Source of the DNA: Acidimicrobiia bacterium
GTDB taxonomy: Bacteria; Actinomycetota; Acidimicrobiia; Acidimicrobiales; Bin134
Reading direction: 5' to 3'
NCBI GenBank assembly: GCA_022821445.1
Contig: JAJEDQ010000202.1
Coordinates: forward strand, 1-61,736
DNA: 61,736 nucleotides
This document shows, piece by piece, positions 45,328 through 54,136 of the stretch. A program made the translations under genes and the position numbers. The notes under the pieces are model-generated. The model had not been told where the DNA came from and did not search any database. It saw nothing but the letters and a program-made list of their open reading frames with translations. Numbering within the stretch: position 1 is the stretch's first letter; each line of letters begins with the position of its first letter.

Positions 45328-47684
45328 CAATTACCGCCACCGGCAGTCATAGCCTTTTGGATCTGGACCTGGCCGAGCTCATGGCCCAGGCCCGAGAGAT
45401 TCGGGGCCGAGCGCACGGTGCCCGGGTGACCTATTCCCCGAAGGTGTTCATCCCCCTCACCATGTTGTGCCGGGACAAGTGCGGCTACTGCACCTTCGCC
45501 CAGCCTCCGGCCCGGTTGGAATCGCCCTACCTCAGCGATCACGATGTGCTGGCCATCGCTGAATCGGGAGCGGCCGCCGGCTGCCACGAAGCGCTCTTCA
45601 CCTTGGGCGAGCGCCCCGAAATGCGCTACCCCGATGCCGCAAAGTGGCTGAATCAGCACGGATTTGCCTCCACCGTGGACTACCTGGCCCATGCCACCCG
45701 GATCGTGGTGGACGAAACCGGGCTGCTCCCCCACGCCAACGCCGGGGCACTCTATTCCGAGGAACTGGCCCTGCTCCGCAAGACCGCCCCATCGCAGGGG
45801 ATGATGCTCGAGACGCTGGCCGATCTGGACTGCCATCGGGGATCACCCGACAAGACCCCCGAACGGCGCCTGGCCACTTTGGAGGCCGCTGGCCGACTGG
45901 CCATCCCGTTCACCACCGGAATCCTGGTGGGGATCGGGGAAACTCGAGCCGACCGAGTTGACGCTCTAGAGGCCATCGCTGATTCTCATCGGCGCTGGGG
46001 CCACATTCAAGAGGTCATTGTCCAAAATTTCCTGCCCAAGCCGGGCACGGCCATGCACGCCGCTCCGCCCTGCGACGGCGACGAGTATCTGGAGGCCATC
46101 TCTCTCGCTCGTCTCATCTTGCCTGAGGAGATCCACCTTCAGGCCCCGCCCAACCTCTCTAAAGACTTTGGTCGGCTGCTCGATGCGGGCATCGACGATT
46201 GGGGAGGGGTCTCCCCCGTCACCGCTGACCACGTAAATCCTGAGCGCCCTTGGCCTGCCCTCGAACGATTGCGGGCGGTCACAGAGGCCAAGGGGTTCGC
46301 ATTGGCGCCTCGGCTGACTGTGTATCCCGAGTACGCACTCGACTCCGAGCGCTGGCTCGATCAGGACATGCGTTTCCCAGTGCTTGACCGCAGCGATGCC
46401 GAGGGTCTGGGACGATCCGATGACGGCGGCTGGTACTCCGGCGCCGATTCCCCACCGCCGCAGATCCTCGTGCCACCGCCCGGCCAGAGCGCAACCCCGG
46501 CTGGCGCCGATACCCCACCCTCGATGCTGCTGGCCACACCATCTGAGACTGGTGTTCTGGCTGGCCCGGCTGCCACCGGAGGTGCGGTAGGCGAAGTGCT
46601 TGCCGGGGTCCGGGCTGGCCAAGAAGTAGGGGTCGAAGAGATCGTGACCCTATTTGGTGCTCGGGGACCCGAGGTCCGATCGGTGGCTGCCCTGGCCGAC
46701 GAGCTGCGCCAAAGCGCTGTGGGAGACGAGGTCACCTGGGTGTCCAACCGCAACATCAACTACACCAACGTGTGTACGTTCAAGTGCCGGTTTTGCGGAT
46801 TCTCCAAGGGCCCGCTGTCGCTCAACCTGCGAGGCGACCCCTACCTGCTGAGCCTGGACGACATCGCCGAGCGCACGGTAGAGGCGGCCGAGGCCGGTGC
46901 CACGGAGGTCTGCTTGCAAGGCGGCATCCACCCCAACTTCGACGGCGACTACTACATCGACGTCACCCGGGCCGTGAAAGACGCGGTCCCCGACATCCAT
47001 GTCCACGGATTCACCGCCCTCGAGGTCACTGAGGGCGCCCGGCGGCTGGAGGAACCGCTGGCCGACTATCTGCGCCGGTTGATGGACGCCGGCCTCCGCT
47101 CACTGCCCGGCACGGCCGCGGAGATTCTCGACGATGAGATTCGGGCGGTGATCTGCCCCGACAAGATCGACACCGGCGAATGGATGGATGCCCACCGCAC
47201 CGCCCACGGGCTCGGCTTGCGGTCCAATGTGACCATCATGTTCGGCACGGTCGAGCAGCCCGTTCACTGGGCTCGCCACCTGGTCCGCACCCGCGAGCTC
47301 CAAAAGGAGACCGGCGGGTTCACCGAATTCGTCCCGCTGCCGTTCGTCCACATGGCCGCCCCCATCTACCTGCAAAAACGATCCCGACGGGGCCCCACCT
47401 TCCGGGAGGCATTGCTGATGCACGCGGTGGGCCGTATCGCCTACCACGGGTGGATCCACAACATCCAGGCATCATGGGTGAAGTTGGGCATGGCGGGTGC
47501 CGCCCAGATGCTCCAAGCTGGCGTGAACGACCTAGGCGGCACCCTCATCAACGAGAACATCTCGAGGGCTGCCGGCGCGTCCCACGGCCAAGAAGCAACC
47601 GAGGACGACCTCCAAGCCCTGTGCGCCCCCCTGGGCCGCACCCTGCGCCAAAGGACCACCCTCTACGGCGCGGTAGCGGTCTAG
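45324..47684 (+). CDS. fbiC: FbiC: fused CofG/CofH synthase for F420 deazaflavin
   Basis: A bifunctional radical-SAM enzyme that makes 7,8-didemethyl-8-hydroxy-5-deazariboflavin, the F420 chromophore. The 786-aa protein has two radical-SAM domains: N-terminal CofG-like with C49-x3-C53-x2-C56 (CRDKCGYC) and C-terminal CofH-like with C484-x3-C488-x2-C491 (CTFKCRFC). A Pro-rich linker (about 365-420), longer than I expect for the family, joins them and contains imperfect repeats at the DNA level. It shows that this organism makes F420. It is the last gene of the tkt-tal-fbiC unit. Confidence 0.95.
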   Translation: MTITATGSHSLLDLDLAELMAQAREIRGRAHGARVTYSPKVFIPLTMLCRDKCGYCTFAQPPARLESPYLSDHDVLAIAESGAAAGCHEALFTLGERPEMRYPDAAKWLNQHGFASTVDYLAHATRIVVDETGLLPHANAGALYSEELALLRKTAPSQGMMLETLADLDCHRGSPDKTPERRLATLEAAGRLAIPFTTGILVGIGETRADRVDALEAIADSHRRWGHIQEVIVQNFLPKPGTAMHAAPPCDGDEYLEAISLARLILPEEIHLQAPPNLSKDFGRLLDAGIDDWGGVSPVTADHVNPERPWPALERLRAVTEAKGFALAPRLTVYPEYALDSERWLDQDMRFPVLDRSDAEGLGRSDDGGWYSGADSPPPQILVPPPGQSATPAGADTPPSMLLATPSETGVLAGPAATGGAVGEVLAGVRAGQEVGVEEIVTLFGARGPEVRSVAALADELRQSAVGDEVTWVSNRNINYTNVCTFKCRFCGFSKGPLSLNLRGDPYLLSLDDIAERTVEAAEAGATEVCLQGGIHPNFDGDYYIDVTRAVKDAVPDIHVHGFTALEVTEGARRLEEPLADYLRRLMDAGLRSLPGTAAEILDDEIRAVICPDKIDTGEWMDAHRTAHGLGLRSNVTIMFGTVEQPVHWARHLVRTRELQKETGGFTEFVPLPFVHMAAPIYLQKRSRRGPTFREALLMHAVGRIAYHGWIHNIQASWVKLGMAGAAQMLQAGVNDLGGTLINENISRAAGASHGQEATEDDLQALCAPLGRTLRQRTTLYGAVAV

Positions 47685-47857
47685 CCCAAGATCTGGATCG
47701 CCTTTTCGACTGACCGTCGGGCGCGGGTCAGCCTCTTCTCCTCTTCGGGCCGCGTCGTCGCTCCCTCTTCTACCGCGTCGCGCAGCACTGACATGGCCAG
47801 GTCGTCGAGCTGCTCGGCGACCTGCTCCAGTTGAGTGCGGATCTGCTCAACGGTCAT
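47681..47857 (-). CDS. 58-aa alpha-helical hypothetical protein
   Basis: A short gene starting MTVEQIRTQLEQVAEQLDD and ending IQILG. The whole protein is predicted helical and charged, with an amphipathic heptad-like pattern. It overlaps fbiC by four bases at 3' ends and overlaps the end of glcF by 11 bases, so it is the last gene of the glc operon. Codon use looks like that of real genes in the window and the frame is closed by a proper stop. No family recognised. Confidence 0.6.
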   Translation of the reverse strand: MTVEQIRTQLEQVAEQLDDLAMSVLRDAVEEGATTRPEEEKRLTRARRSVEKAIQILG

Positions 47858-49010
47858 CGTGTATTGCCTCGTCCACTATTTCCAATGGGTGGCATACGGT
47901 CACCCCGGCATTGGCCAAATGGATGGTGCAGCCGGGGTTGGCGCTGGCCACGATATCGGCGCCGGAGCGCCTGATGGCCTCCAGCTTGCGCTTTCGAATA
48001 GACGCAGCCAGGTCAGGCTGCATGGCCGCATAGGCACCGCCCGCACCGCAGCACAGGCCATCATCATCCAGAGCCACCACGGTGGCGTAGCGAGACAACA
48101 CATCGGCCACTGGCTGATGGACCCGCTGCACATGGCGCAGATGGCAGGGGTCATGAACAGCGACGGTCACTTCCTGGTGCCGCTTCCCCACCGGAGGGAG
48201 TCGGTCAGCCTGGGCCGCCAGCCACTCGTGTACGTCCTTCACTCGCTCGCTGAAGGCGACGGCCTCCGAAGTACCCAAGTGCTTTCCGTACTCCTTGAGG
48301 GCGGCCCCACACCCAGCCGAATCCACGAGAATCGGGGCTGAGCCTTCCAGAGCGCCCATCGTTCGGATGGCCAATGCGCGTGCATGGTTCTCCAAGCCGG
48401 CATGCAGCGACAATGCTCCGCAACACCCGGCTCCGGCGCCCGGCAGGGCCACCCCGACCCCGGCAGACTCCACCACTCGCTTCACCCCGGCATGAGTCGA
48501 CCGCTGCCAGGCATCCATCACGCAGCCGGTGAAAAGCCACACATCGTCGCCTGAAGCCCGAAGCCGATCTTGCACCAGGGGAATCTTGGGCAGTCCTAGC
48601 CGTTTGGACGGCACCAGCCGCAGCCGTTGGACCACGGCCAGCACCCGAGAGACCAGATTCAACAGCCAGCGATGGCCGAGTACCCGGAATCCCCAGCGCC
48701 GCCAATCGATACGACGGCGGCTAGCCAAGGAGGCTTGTGTGGCCTCCATCATCGAGCCGAACGGCACACCCGATGGGCAGGCCGGCTCGCATCCCCGACA
48801 CTGCACGCACGAGTCCATCGACGCCAAGAACGCGTCGTCGACCGCCGCGCCGTGGTCTTGTACCTCGCGCATGGCGCTGATGCGCCCCCGAGGCGACGCC
48901 CACTCCTCCCCGGTCACCCGAAACGTCGGGCAGTGGGGCAAGCACAGCCCACACGATACGCAGGATGCCAGCTCCTCGGTGTCGACTCCCAGCGAGACCC
49001 TCGCACTCAT
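47847..49010 (-). CDS. glcF: Glycolate oxidase iron-sulfur subunit GlcF
   Basis: The electron-transfer subunit of glycolate oxidase. The 387-aa protein has two ferredoxin-type clusters: C17/C20/C23/C27 and C68/C71/C74/C78 (with C-x2-C-x2-C-x3-CP spacing). Two CCG-type domains follow (TGCVMDAWQRSTH, GAGCCGALSLHAG, HDPCHLRHVQ, GLCCGAGGAY), typical of GlcF. Encoded with glcE by a four-base overlap. Confidence 0.9.
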   Translation of the reverse strand: MSARVSLGVDTEELASCVSCGLCLPHCPTFRVTGEEWASPRGRISAMREVQDHGAAVDDAFLASMDSCVQCRGCEPACPSGVPFGSMMEATQASLASRRRIDWRRWGFRVLGHRWLLNLVSRVLAVVQRLRLVPSKRLGLPKIPLVQDRLRASGDDVWLFTGCVMDAWQRSTHAGVKRVVESAGVGVALPGAGAGCCGALSLHAGLENHARALAIRTMGALEGSAPILVDSAGCGAALKEYGKHLGTSEAVAFSERVKDVHEWLAAQADRLPPVGKRHQEVTVAVHDPCHLRHVQRVHQPVADVLSRYATVVALDDDGLCCGAGGAYAAMQPDLAASIRKRKLEAIRRSGADIVASANPGCTIHLANAGVTVCHPLEIVDEAIHDDR

Positions 49011-49918
49011 GCTGCCACCAGCGGATCACGCCCGGGATTGAGCCGACCACGGGGGTCGAACTCGGATTTCAGCCGTCGATGCAAGGCAACCACCGCGGGG
49101 GCGGGGTCGGTTGCCAGGACCGGCTCGGACACGTAGGCCACTCCAGTTCCAATCTGCACCAGGTAGCTACCTGAGAGTCCTCCATTCTCCACCGCTCCTG
49201 ACGACACCCTGTAGGCCGGAAATGGTGGCGGGCCGTTGGTCGGCTCACACCCCAGCGACCGGGCCAGCTCCGCCTCGGACTCCACGTCCGAAGCGTGGCC
49301 TTCCAAATGAACCCACGATGTCTGGCCATCCCACAGGATGGAAGACGGCCGATACAGCACCCGACGAAGTTCTACTGGGTCGCTCGGACCCACCAACCAC
49401 TGCTCCGACATCGGCCGAGGCCAGGTGCGCAGGATCACCTCACCCACCAACCCCAATGTGCCCAGCGACCCCACGAGCACCCGACAAAGGTCGAAGCCCG
49501 ACACGTTCTTCACCGTCGGCCCGCCCGCGGTGACCAGTCGGCCGTCGTCGGCCACGTAGACCGCCTCCAGTAGGGCATCCCGAAGCCGTCCTCGGCCCAA
49601 AGCGTGTACGTCGTCGCGGCCGACGGCCAGCACGCCGCCGACGGTGGCACCCGGTGTCACCGGCAGGTTGGCTCGCTGCCCGCCCTCGGCCAGTGCTGTG
49701 TCGAGCTCCGTGACCGGAGTCCCAGCCCCTACCCGAACCGTCATGTCTGCGGGATCGAAGTCGCGCACTCCAGCCGGGGCACGCACCAGACGGGTCTCCT
49801 CCGGGCACCGCCCCCCAACCTCCCAATGAGTACGCCCACCGACCACAGCCACCGGGCCGTTCGCCCCTACTTCAGCCGCGAACGACTCCAAATCTGATGC
49901 CGCCTCTCGGTCAGCCAC
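49007..49918 (-). CDS. glcE: Glycolate oxidase FAD-binding subunit GlcE
   Basis: A 303-aa FAD-linked oxidase (PCMH-fold) subunit. FAD-binding motifs are seen in VRVGAGTPVTELDTAL, NLPVTPGATVGGVLAVG and GGPTVKNVSGFDLCRVLVG. The GTG start at 49918 directly abuts the glcD stop. Together with GlcD and GlcF it oxidises glycolate to glyoxylate, which could feed the glyoxylate pathway near the window's start. Confidence 0.88.
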   Translation of the reverse strand: MADREAASDLESFAAEVGANGPVAVVGGRTHWEVGGRCPEETRLVRAPAGVRDFDPADMTVRVGAGTPVTELDTALAEGGQRANLPVTPGATVGGVLAVGRDDVHALGRGRLRDALLEAVYVADDGRLVTAGGPTVKNVSGFDLCRVLVGSLGTLGLVGEVILRTWPRPMSEQWLVGPSDPVELRRVLYRPSSILWDGQTSWVHLEGHASDVESEAELARSLGCEPTNGPPPFPAYRVSSGAVENGGLSGSYLVQIGTGVAYVSEPVLATDPAPAVVALHRRLKSEFDPRGRLNPGRDPLVAA

Positions 49919-51361
49919 TTAGCCCCACACCCCTTCGGGGACTTTGTCCAGCGCGTTCACATCGGCACAGCTCGCTCCGGTGGGCAGCACCTTGCCGGGG
50001 TTGGCCATCTCCTCGGGGTCGAACGCCCGCCGCAGCCGAGCCTGAGCGTCAAGATCGGCCTCGCTGAACATCAACGGCATGAAGTCGCGCTTTTCCATGC
50101 CGATCCCATGCTCGCCCGACAGCACCCCGCCCACCGCCAACGAAGCCTCGATGATGGCCGCCCCCGCGGCATGAACCCGGGGCATTATCCCCGGTTCCCG
50201 GCGGTCGAACAGCAACATGGGATGCAGGTTGCCGTCACCGGCGTGGAACACGTTCATCACCTGCAACTCGTGCTCTTCGACAATCTCGTACACCCGGTTC
50301 ATCACCTCGGCCAAGCGAGTTCGGGGAACCACTGTGTCGTGCAAGTAGTAGTTGGGCTTGATCCGGGCGATGGCACCGAATGCGCTCTTGCGCCCCTTCC
50401 ACAGCAAGGCTCGTTCTTGGTCGTCGGCGGCCCGGCGCACGCTTCCGCCTCTCGCGGTGGCCATTTCCATTACTCGATCGGCCTCTTCGGCCACCCCACC
50501 GGGCAGGCCGTCGACTTCGACGATGACCACCGCGGCCGCATCGGTGGGAAACCCGGCGCCCACGAATTCCTCCACTGCCCTGATGATGTTGTTGTCCATC
50601 ATTTCAATGGCCGCGGGCACAATCCCATTGGCGATCACGGCGCTCACTGTCTGCGCTGCTGCATCAACTGAGTCGAAAGCCAACAGCAGTGTCTGCACCG
50701 CGGGTGGGTCCGGGGTCAGGCGGACAGCGATGGCGGTGGTGATGCCCATCATCCCTTCCGACCCCACATACGCCCCCCGGAGATCCAATCCTGGGGTCCA
50801 GCCATTGGGATTGCCCAGCACCATGGCTTCGCCCGACATGAGCACCACCTCCACCGCGAGGACGTGGGCACTGGTAACACCATGGGCTAAGCAGTGAGGT
50901 CCGCCTGCGTTGGTGCCCACGTTGCCCCCCAAAGAGCACACCTGCTGGCTGGAGGGGTCGGGAGCAAAATGCAGGCCATGAGGCGCAAGTGCTCGGCTGA
51001 GATCCAGGTTGATCATGCCCGGCTGCACCCAGGCCACTCGCTGGTCGGCGTCCACCGACACCAGTTGGTTCATCTTGGTCGTAACCACCACCACCGGCTC
51101 TTCCAGGGGAACCGCTCCCCCGGCCAGCCCGGTCCCCGCTCCCCGGGGTACCACCGCCCGGCCATGGCGGCGTGCAGCATCCACGCAACCCTGCACTTCC
51201 TCGGTACTGATCGGAAAGCACACCGGTCCGGCCCGGCCACCCTCAAAGATCGAGGCATCCCGACCCATGATCGAGCGCTCCAACGGGGCTGCCCTCACCC
51301 GATCGGAAGGCAGCACCCGCCGAAGGTCTTGCATCAAGGGGTCGGCCTTCCGAAACTTCAT
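49919..51361 (-). CDS. glcD: Glycolate oxidase subunit GlcD
   Basis: The catalytic FAD subunit of glycolate oxidase. The 480-aa protein starts at the ATG at 51361 (MKFRKADPLMQDLRR); a longer open frame crossing the divergent ClC gene is rejected. Motifs include the FAD-binding PRGAGTGLAGGAVP, GTNAGGPHCLAHG and the C-terminal LSGEHGIGMEKRDFM with the FAD-contacting His. It is the first gene of glcD-glcE-glcF. Confidence 0.92.
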   Translation of the reverse strand: MKFRKADPLMQDLRRVLPSDRVRAAPLERSIMGRDASIFEGGRAGPVCFPISTEEVQGCVDAARRHGRAVVPRGAGTGLAGGAVPLEEPVVVVTTKMNQLVSVDADQRVAWVQPGMINLDLSRALAPHGLHFAPDPSSQQVCSLGGNVGTNAGGPHCLAHGVTSAHVLAVEVVLMSGEAMVLGNPNGWTPGLDLRGAYVGSEGMMGITTAIAVRLTPDPPAVQTLLLAFDSVDAAAQTVSAVIANGIVPAAIEMMDNNIIRAVEEFVGAGFPTDAAAVVIVEVDGLPGGVAEEADRVMEMATARGGSVRRAADDQERALLWKGRKSAFGAIARIKPNYYLHDTVVPRTRLAEVMNRVYEIVEEHELQVMNVFHAGDGNLHPMLLFDRREPGIMPRVHAAGAAIIEASLAVGGVLSGEHGIGMEKRDFMPLMFSEADLDAQARLRRAFDPEEMANPGKVLPTGASCADVNALDKVPEGVWG

Positions 51362-51395
51362 CCGCCAGTAGAATACCGGCAGTGAGTCACACAGG

Positions 51396-53108
51396 ATGCA
51401 AGCGTTCCAAGGTCTCCTAACGGGACGAATCGCACGGTCAGGGGTGGAGTTGCTCGCCTCGTTCCGGCCGCGTCGGGCATTTCCCGCCGTGATGGTGCTC
51501 TCCATCGTCACCGGGGCTCTCGTCGGGCTATTGGTGGCCGGCTTTGAGCAGCTCACCGTCGAAGTGCTGCTCAAGAGGCTCTTGGAGGGCCCGCTTTGGT
51601 GGCAGGCGGCGGCACCGGCCATAGGCTTGTTTGCCGCCGTCGCAATCTTGCGCTATCTGGGGCGAGGTACCTCCCCATCGACGTCCGACGAGTACGTGCG
51701 GGCCTTTCACGAACGCCACCCGCGGCTCCCCCTCTCCCAACTTCCCGCCAAGCTCCTCGCCGGTGTGGCCACCATCGGCCTGGGGGGCTCGATGGGGCTG
51801 GAGGGCCCCTCGGTGTACGCCGGCGCCACCGTCGGCCACAGCACTCAGGGGCTGTTTTCACGATGGTTGCGCCGAGAAGAAGCCAAGATGCTGCTCACCG
51901 CGGGAGCGGCTGCTGGCATCGCCGCCGTGTTCAAGACCCCGGCAACCGGGGTGATCTTCGCGTTGGAAGCCCCATATCGCGACGACGTGGCTCGCCGGGC
52001 CCTGTTGCCCGCCCTGCTGGCATCGGCCTCCGGATATCTGGTGTACGTGGCTATCCTGGGCACTGATCCGGTTATTGATCTGGGCAGCCACAGCGGCGAT
52101 CTCAGCATCATCCATTTGGGCGGTGGGGCGCTCCTCGGCCTCGTGGCCGGTCTCGGGGGACGGGGATTTGCCTGGCTGGTGCGCCAAGCCAAAGGGCTCG
52201 AACTGCACTACCCCGTCATTGTCCGGATCCTGGTGGGCGGGGCGGTGCTGGCTGGACTGGTGGTGGCAACCGAGGCAGTGTTCGACCAACCCCTCAGCCT
52301 GGGTCCTGGGGTGGAGGCCACCCAATGGCTGCAAGACGACAACCACACGCTGCTTCTCATCGGTAGCCTGCTTGCCTTCCGGGTGATCGCCACCCTCACC
52401 ACCGTGGGTGCCGGAGGCACCGGCGGGCTGTTCATTCCCTTGGCCGTCCAAGGGGTGATCGTGGGCAGCTTCGTGGGCCAAGCCCTGGGGACGGCCGACA
52501 TCGGGCTGTACCGCACGCTGGGGCTGGCTGCCTTCTTGGGCGCCGGGTACCGGGCGCCCATCACCGCAGTGATGTTCGTGGCGGAGAGCACCGGCGCATC
52601 AGTGTTCGTAGTTCCCGCGCTCATCGCCGCCGCAGTGTCGCAGCTGGTGGCCGGATCCAGCTCGGTGGCTTCCTATCAGCTGGACAAGCGGGAGGGCCTG
52701 GTGGAGCGCAGGCTCGCCTTGCCCCTCACATCCGCACTCACCACCGACACCCTGACTGTGCCCCCCGACGCCACGGTCAGTGAATTGGTGTACATCCATC
52801 TTCTTGGTCGACGCGAACGAGAAGTACCAGTAGTCGACGGTGGAACTTATCTCGGGATGTGCGGCTTGGAGCAGATGAGCGATCTAGAGCGCGACGTGTG
52901 GAACGAGACGCTGGTTGCCGATATCGCTCGGCGCGATCTTCCCACGGCCCGTCCGTCTTGGACATTGCGCGATGCAGTGGCCCAGATGGATGCCAACGAC
53001 ACCGACCAATTGCCGGTGACCGACGACGACGACACGTTCATCGGGGTAGTGCGGGCCGACGACATCCTGCGACTCGACGAGATCCTCGACGAGACAGAGG
53101 GAGTGTGA
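51396..53108 (+). CDS. ClC-type chloride channel/antiporter with CBS domains
   Basis: A 570-aa membrane protein. ClC motifs are GRGTSPSTSDEYV (first motif variant), GGSMGLEGPSVY with the gating-position Glu, and GGTGGLFIPLAVQG. Two CBS domains at the C-terminus (about 440-565), with ATP or nucleotide sensing likely. Members are either channels or H+/Cl- exchangers; the retained Glu favours an exchanger, as inference. It is divergent from glcD. Confidence 0.9.
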   Translation: MQAFQGLLTGRIARSGVELLASFRPRRAFPAVMVLSIVTGALVGLLVAGFEQLTVEVLLKRLLEGPLWWQAAAPAIGLFAAVAILRYLGRGTSPSTSDEYVRAFHERHPRLPLSQLPAKLLAGVATIGLGGSMGLEGPSVYAGATVGHSTQGLFSRWLRREEAKMLLTAGAAAGIAAVFKTPATGVIFALEAPYRDDVARRALLPALLASASGYLVYVAILGTDPVIDLGSHSGDLSIIHLGGGALLGLVAGLGGRGFAWLVRQAKGLELHYPVIVRILVGGAVLAGLVVATEAVFDQPLSLGPGVEATQWLQDDNHTLLLIGSLLAFRVIATLTTVGAGGTGGLFIPLAVQGVIVGSFVGQALGTADIGLYRTLGLAAFLGAGYRAPITAVMFVAESTGASVFVVPALIAAAVSQLVAGSSSVASYQLDKREGLVERRLALPLTSALTTDTLTVPPDATVSELVYIHLLGRREREVPVVDGGTYLGMCGLEQMSDLERDVWNETLVADIARRDLPTARPSWTLRDAVAQMDANDTDQLPVTDDDDTFIGVVRADDILRLDEILDETEGV

Positions 53109-53164
53109 CCAGAGTCTAGTAAAACCGGCTCGGTTGGGGATTGGCTCGTCTGGAGAAGACGGGC

Positions 53165-53383
53165 TCAGTCGGGAAATAGCTCGTCAACGGTGTCAGCGCT
53201 CGGGGTGTCCCGGTATTCGCACCAGGGTTTTGCCCCAACCCTCACGAGTCGGCATTCCTCACCGGGGATGGCTCCACACTCCACGCATGGATCCTCGTTC
53301 TCTTCGAACATAACGTCGAAGTCGTCGCTTGTGTGCTTCAGCGCACGAGCTTCTTCGTAGCGACGGTGGCGTCCCTTTTTCAT
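53165..53383 (-). CDS. 72-aa Cys-rich zinc-ribbon-like hypothetical protein
   Basis: A 72-aa protein with basic N-terminus (MKKGRHRRYEEARALKH) and Cys residues in DPCVECGAIPGEECRLV and WCEYRDTP, suggesting a small zinc-binding ribbon. The acidic tail ends ELFPD. No family recognised with confidence. It stands alone, with a possible regulatory region upstream. Confidence 0.55.
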   Translation of the reverse strand: MKKGRHRRYEEARALKHTSDDFDVMFEENEDPCVECGAIPGEECRLVRVGAKPWCEYRDTPSADTVDELFPD

Positions 53384-53532
53384 GGGCGGCTCCGCAATAT
53401 CAAGCCGGCAGCTCTTTAGCTCCGGCAGCAGGGGGAACGCACCCCCTAACGTCTCATAAAGGCCAGTCTAACCACTCGGTTGCCGTGTCTTGCACACCGC
53501 GAATTCCAAGAATGCCTGGCCGCGACACGCAA
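53384..53532. promoter_or_regulatory. Intergenic region with GGGGG/CCCCC hairpin
   Basis: 149 bases between the 72-aa gene start and the phosphoribosyltransferase stop. An inverted repeat, GGGGG-AACGCA-CCCCC, lies near 53433-53448. It lacks a following T tract, so an intrinsic terminator is not supported; it could be an operator or a GC-rich structure in the transcript. Confidence 0.3.
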
Positions 53533-54045
53533 CTAGGCATCGAGAACTTTGTGGCGGGCCTCTTCAGCACTCACCAGGGGCCGATCCGTGGACCACGGAA
53601 AGTTGATCCACTGGTCGGTTCGCTTCCACACGTAGTCGCACTTCACCAGGGAATGCGACTTCTCATAGAGCACCGCGGAGCGCACATCGCCCACCCGCTC
53701 AACGCAGAAGTCGTAGACCATCTTGAGAGTGTGACCGGTGTCGGCCACATCGTCGGCAATGAGGATCTTGGAGTTGCGGTGATCCACCAGGTCAACGGCA
53801 GGTGGCAGCATCACTGGAACGGGAAGCCGCTCATCCACCCCGGTGTAGTACTCGCAGTTCATCACATAGATGTTTTTGATCGACAGGGCATAGCCAAGCG
53901 ACCCTGCGCAGAAGAGGCCGCCTCGGGCAATGGCCAAGATCATCTCTGGCCGGTAGCCGTCGTCAGCCACCAACGCCGCCAATTCCCGCACAGCCCGACC
54001 ATAGGAATCCCAGTCGAGCCACTCCCGGTCTGCTGCTTCGCTCAT
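53533..54045 (-). CDS. Phosphoribosyltransferase (hypoxanthine/xanthine type)
   Basis: A 170-aa type I PRTase with the PRPP-binding loop ILIADDVADTGHTL. The N-terminal part has MILAIARGGLFCAGSLGYAL. It is most similar in layout to purine PRTases (Gpt/Hpt-like); the base specificity is not certain. Its start overlaps the stop of a 19-aa mini-ORF as ATGA (54042-54045), with AAAGGAAGC just upstream. Confidence 0.85.
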   Translation of the reverse strand: MSEAADREWLDWDSYGRAVRELAALVADDGYRPEMILAIARGGLFCAGSLGYALSIKNIYVMNCEYYTGVDERLPVPVMLPPAVDLVDHRNSKILIADDVADTGHTLKMVYDFCVERVGDVRSAVLYEKSHSLVKCDYVWKRTDQWINFPWSTDRPLVSAEEARHKVLDA

Positions 54046-54101
54046 GTGCTTCCTTTCAATGGATCAGCGGAAATCGGATTCATGAAGCGCTCCTCACTCA
54101 T
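54042..54101 (-). CDS. 19-aa mini-ORF between rnd and the PRTase gene
   Basis: A short frame beginning MSEERF. It starts eight bases after the RNase D stop, with AGGA five bases ahead of its ATG, and its stop is embedded in the PRTase start. Its first residues resemble both the PRTase start (MSEAAD) and the RNase D tail (EERSGQPI), because it lies in an imperfect duplication of the RNase D 3' end. Possibly a translational bridge; translation is unproven. Confidence 0.35.
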   Translation of the reverse strand: MSEERFMNPISADPLKGST

Positions 54102-54136
54102 GTGTGTCCTAAATCGGTTGCCCTGAGCGCTCCTCA
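54071..54136. repeat. Imperfect 26-bp direct repeat at the rnd 3' end
   Basis: Copies at about 54071-54096 and 54111-54136 share both ends (AAATCGG and AGCGCTCCTCA) and 20 of 26 bases, with a period of 40. The second copy is the end of the RNase D coding sequence, the first is inside the 19-aa mini-ORF. Confidence 0.55.

Noticed and set aside
49919-51622. 567-aa version of GlcD
   Set aside because: The extra N-terminal part overlaps the start of the divergent ClC gene and lacks family similarity.
53433-53448. Intrinsic terminator at the GGGGG/CCCCC hairpin
   Set aside because: No T tract follows on either strand.
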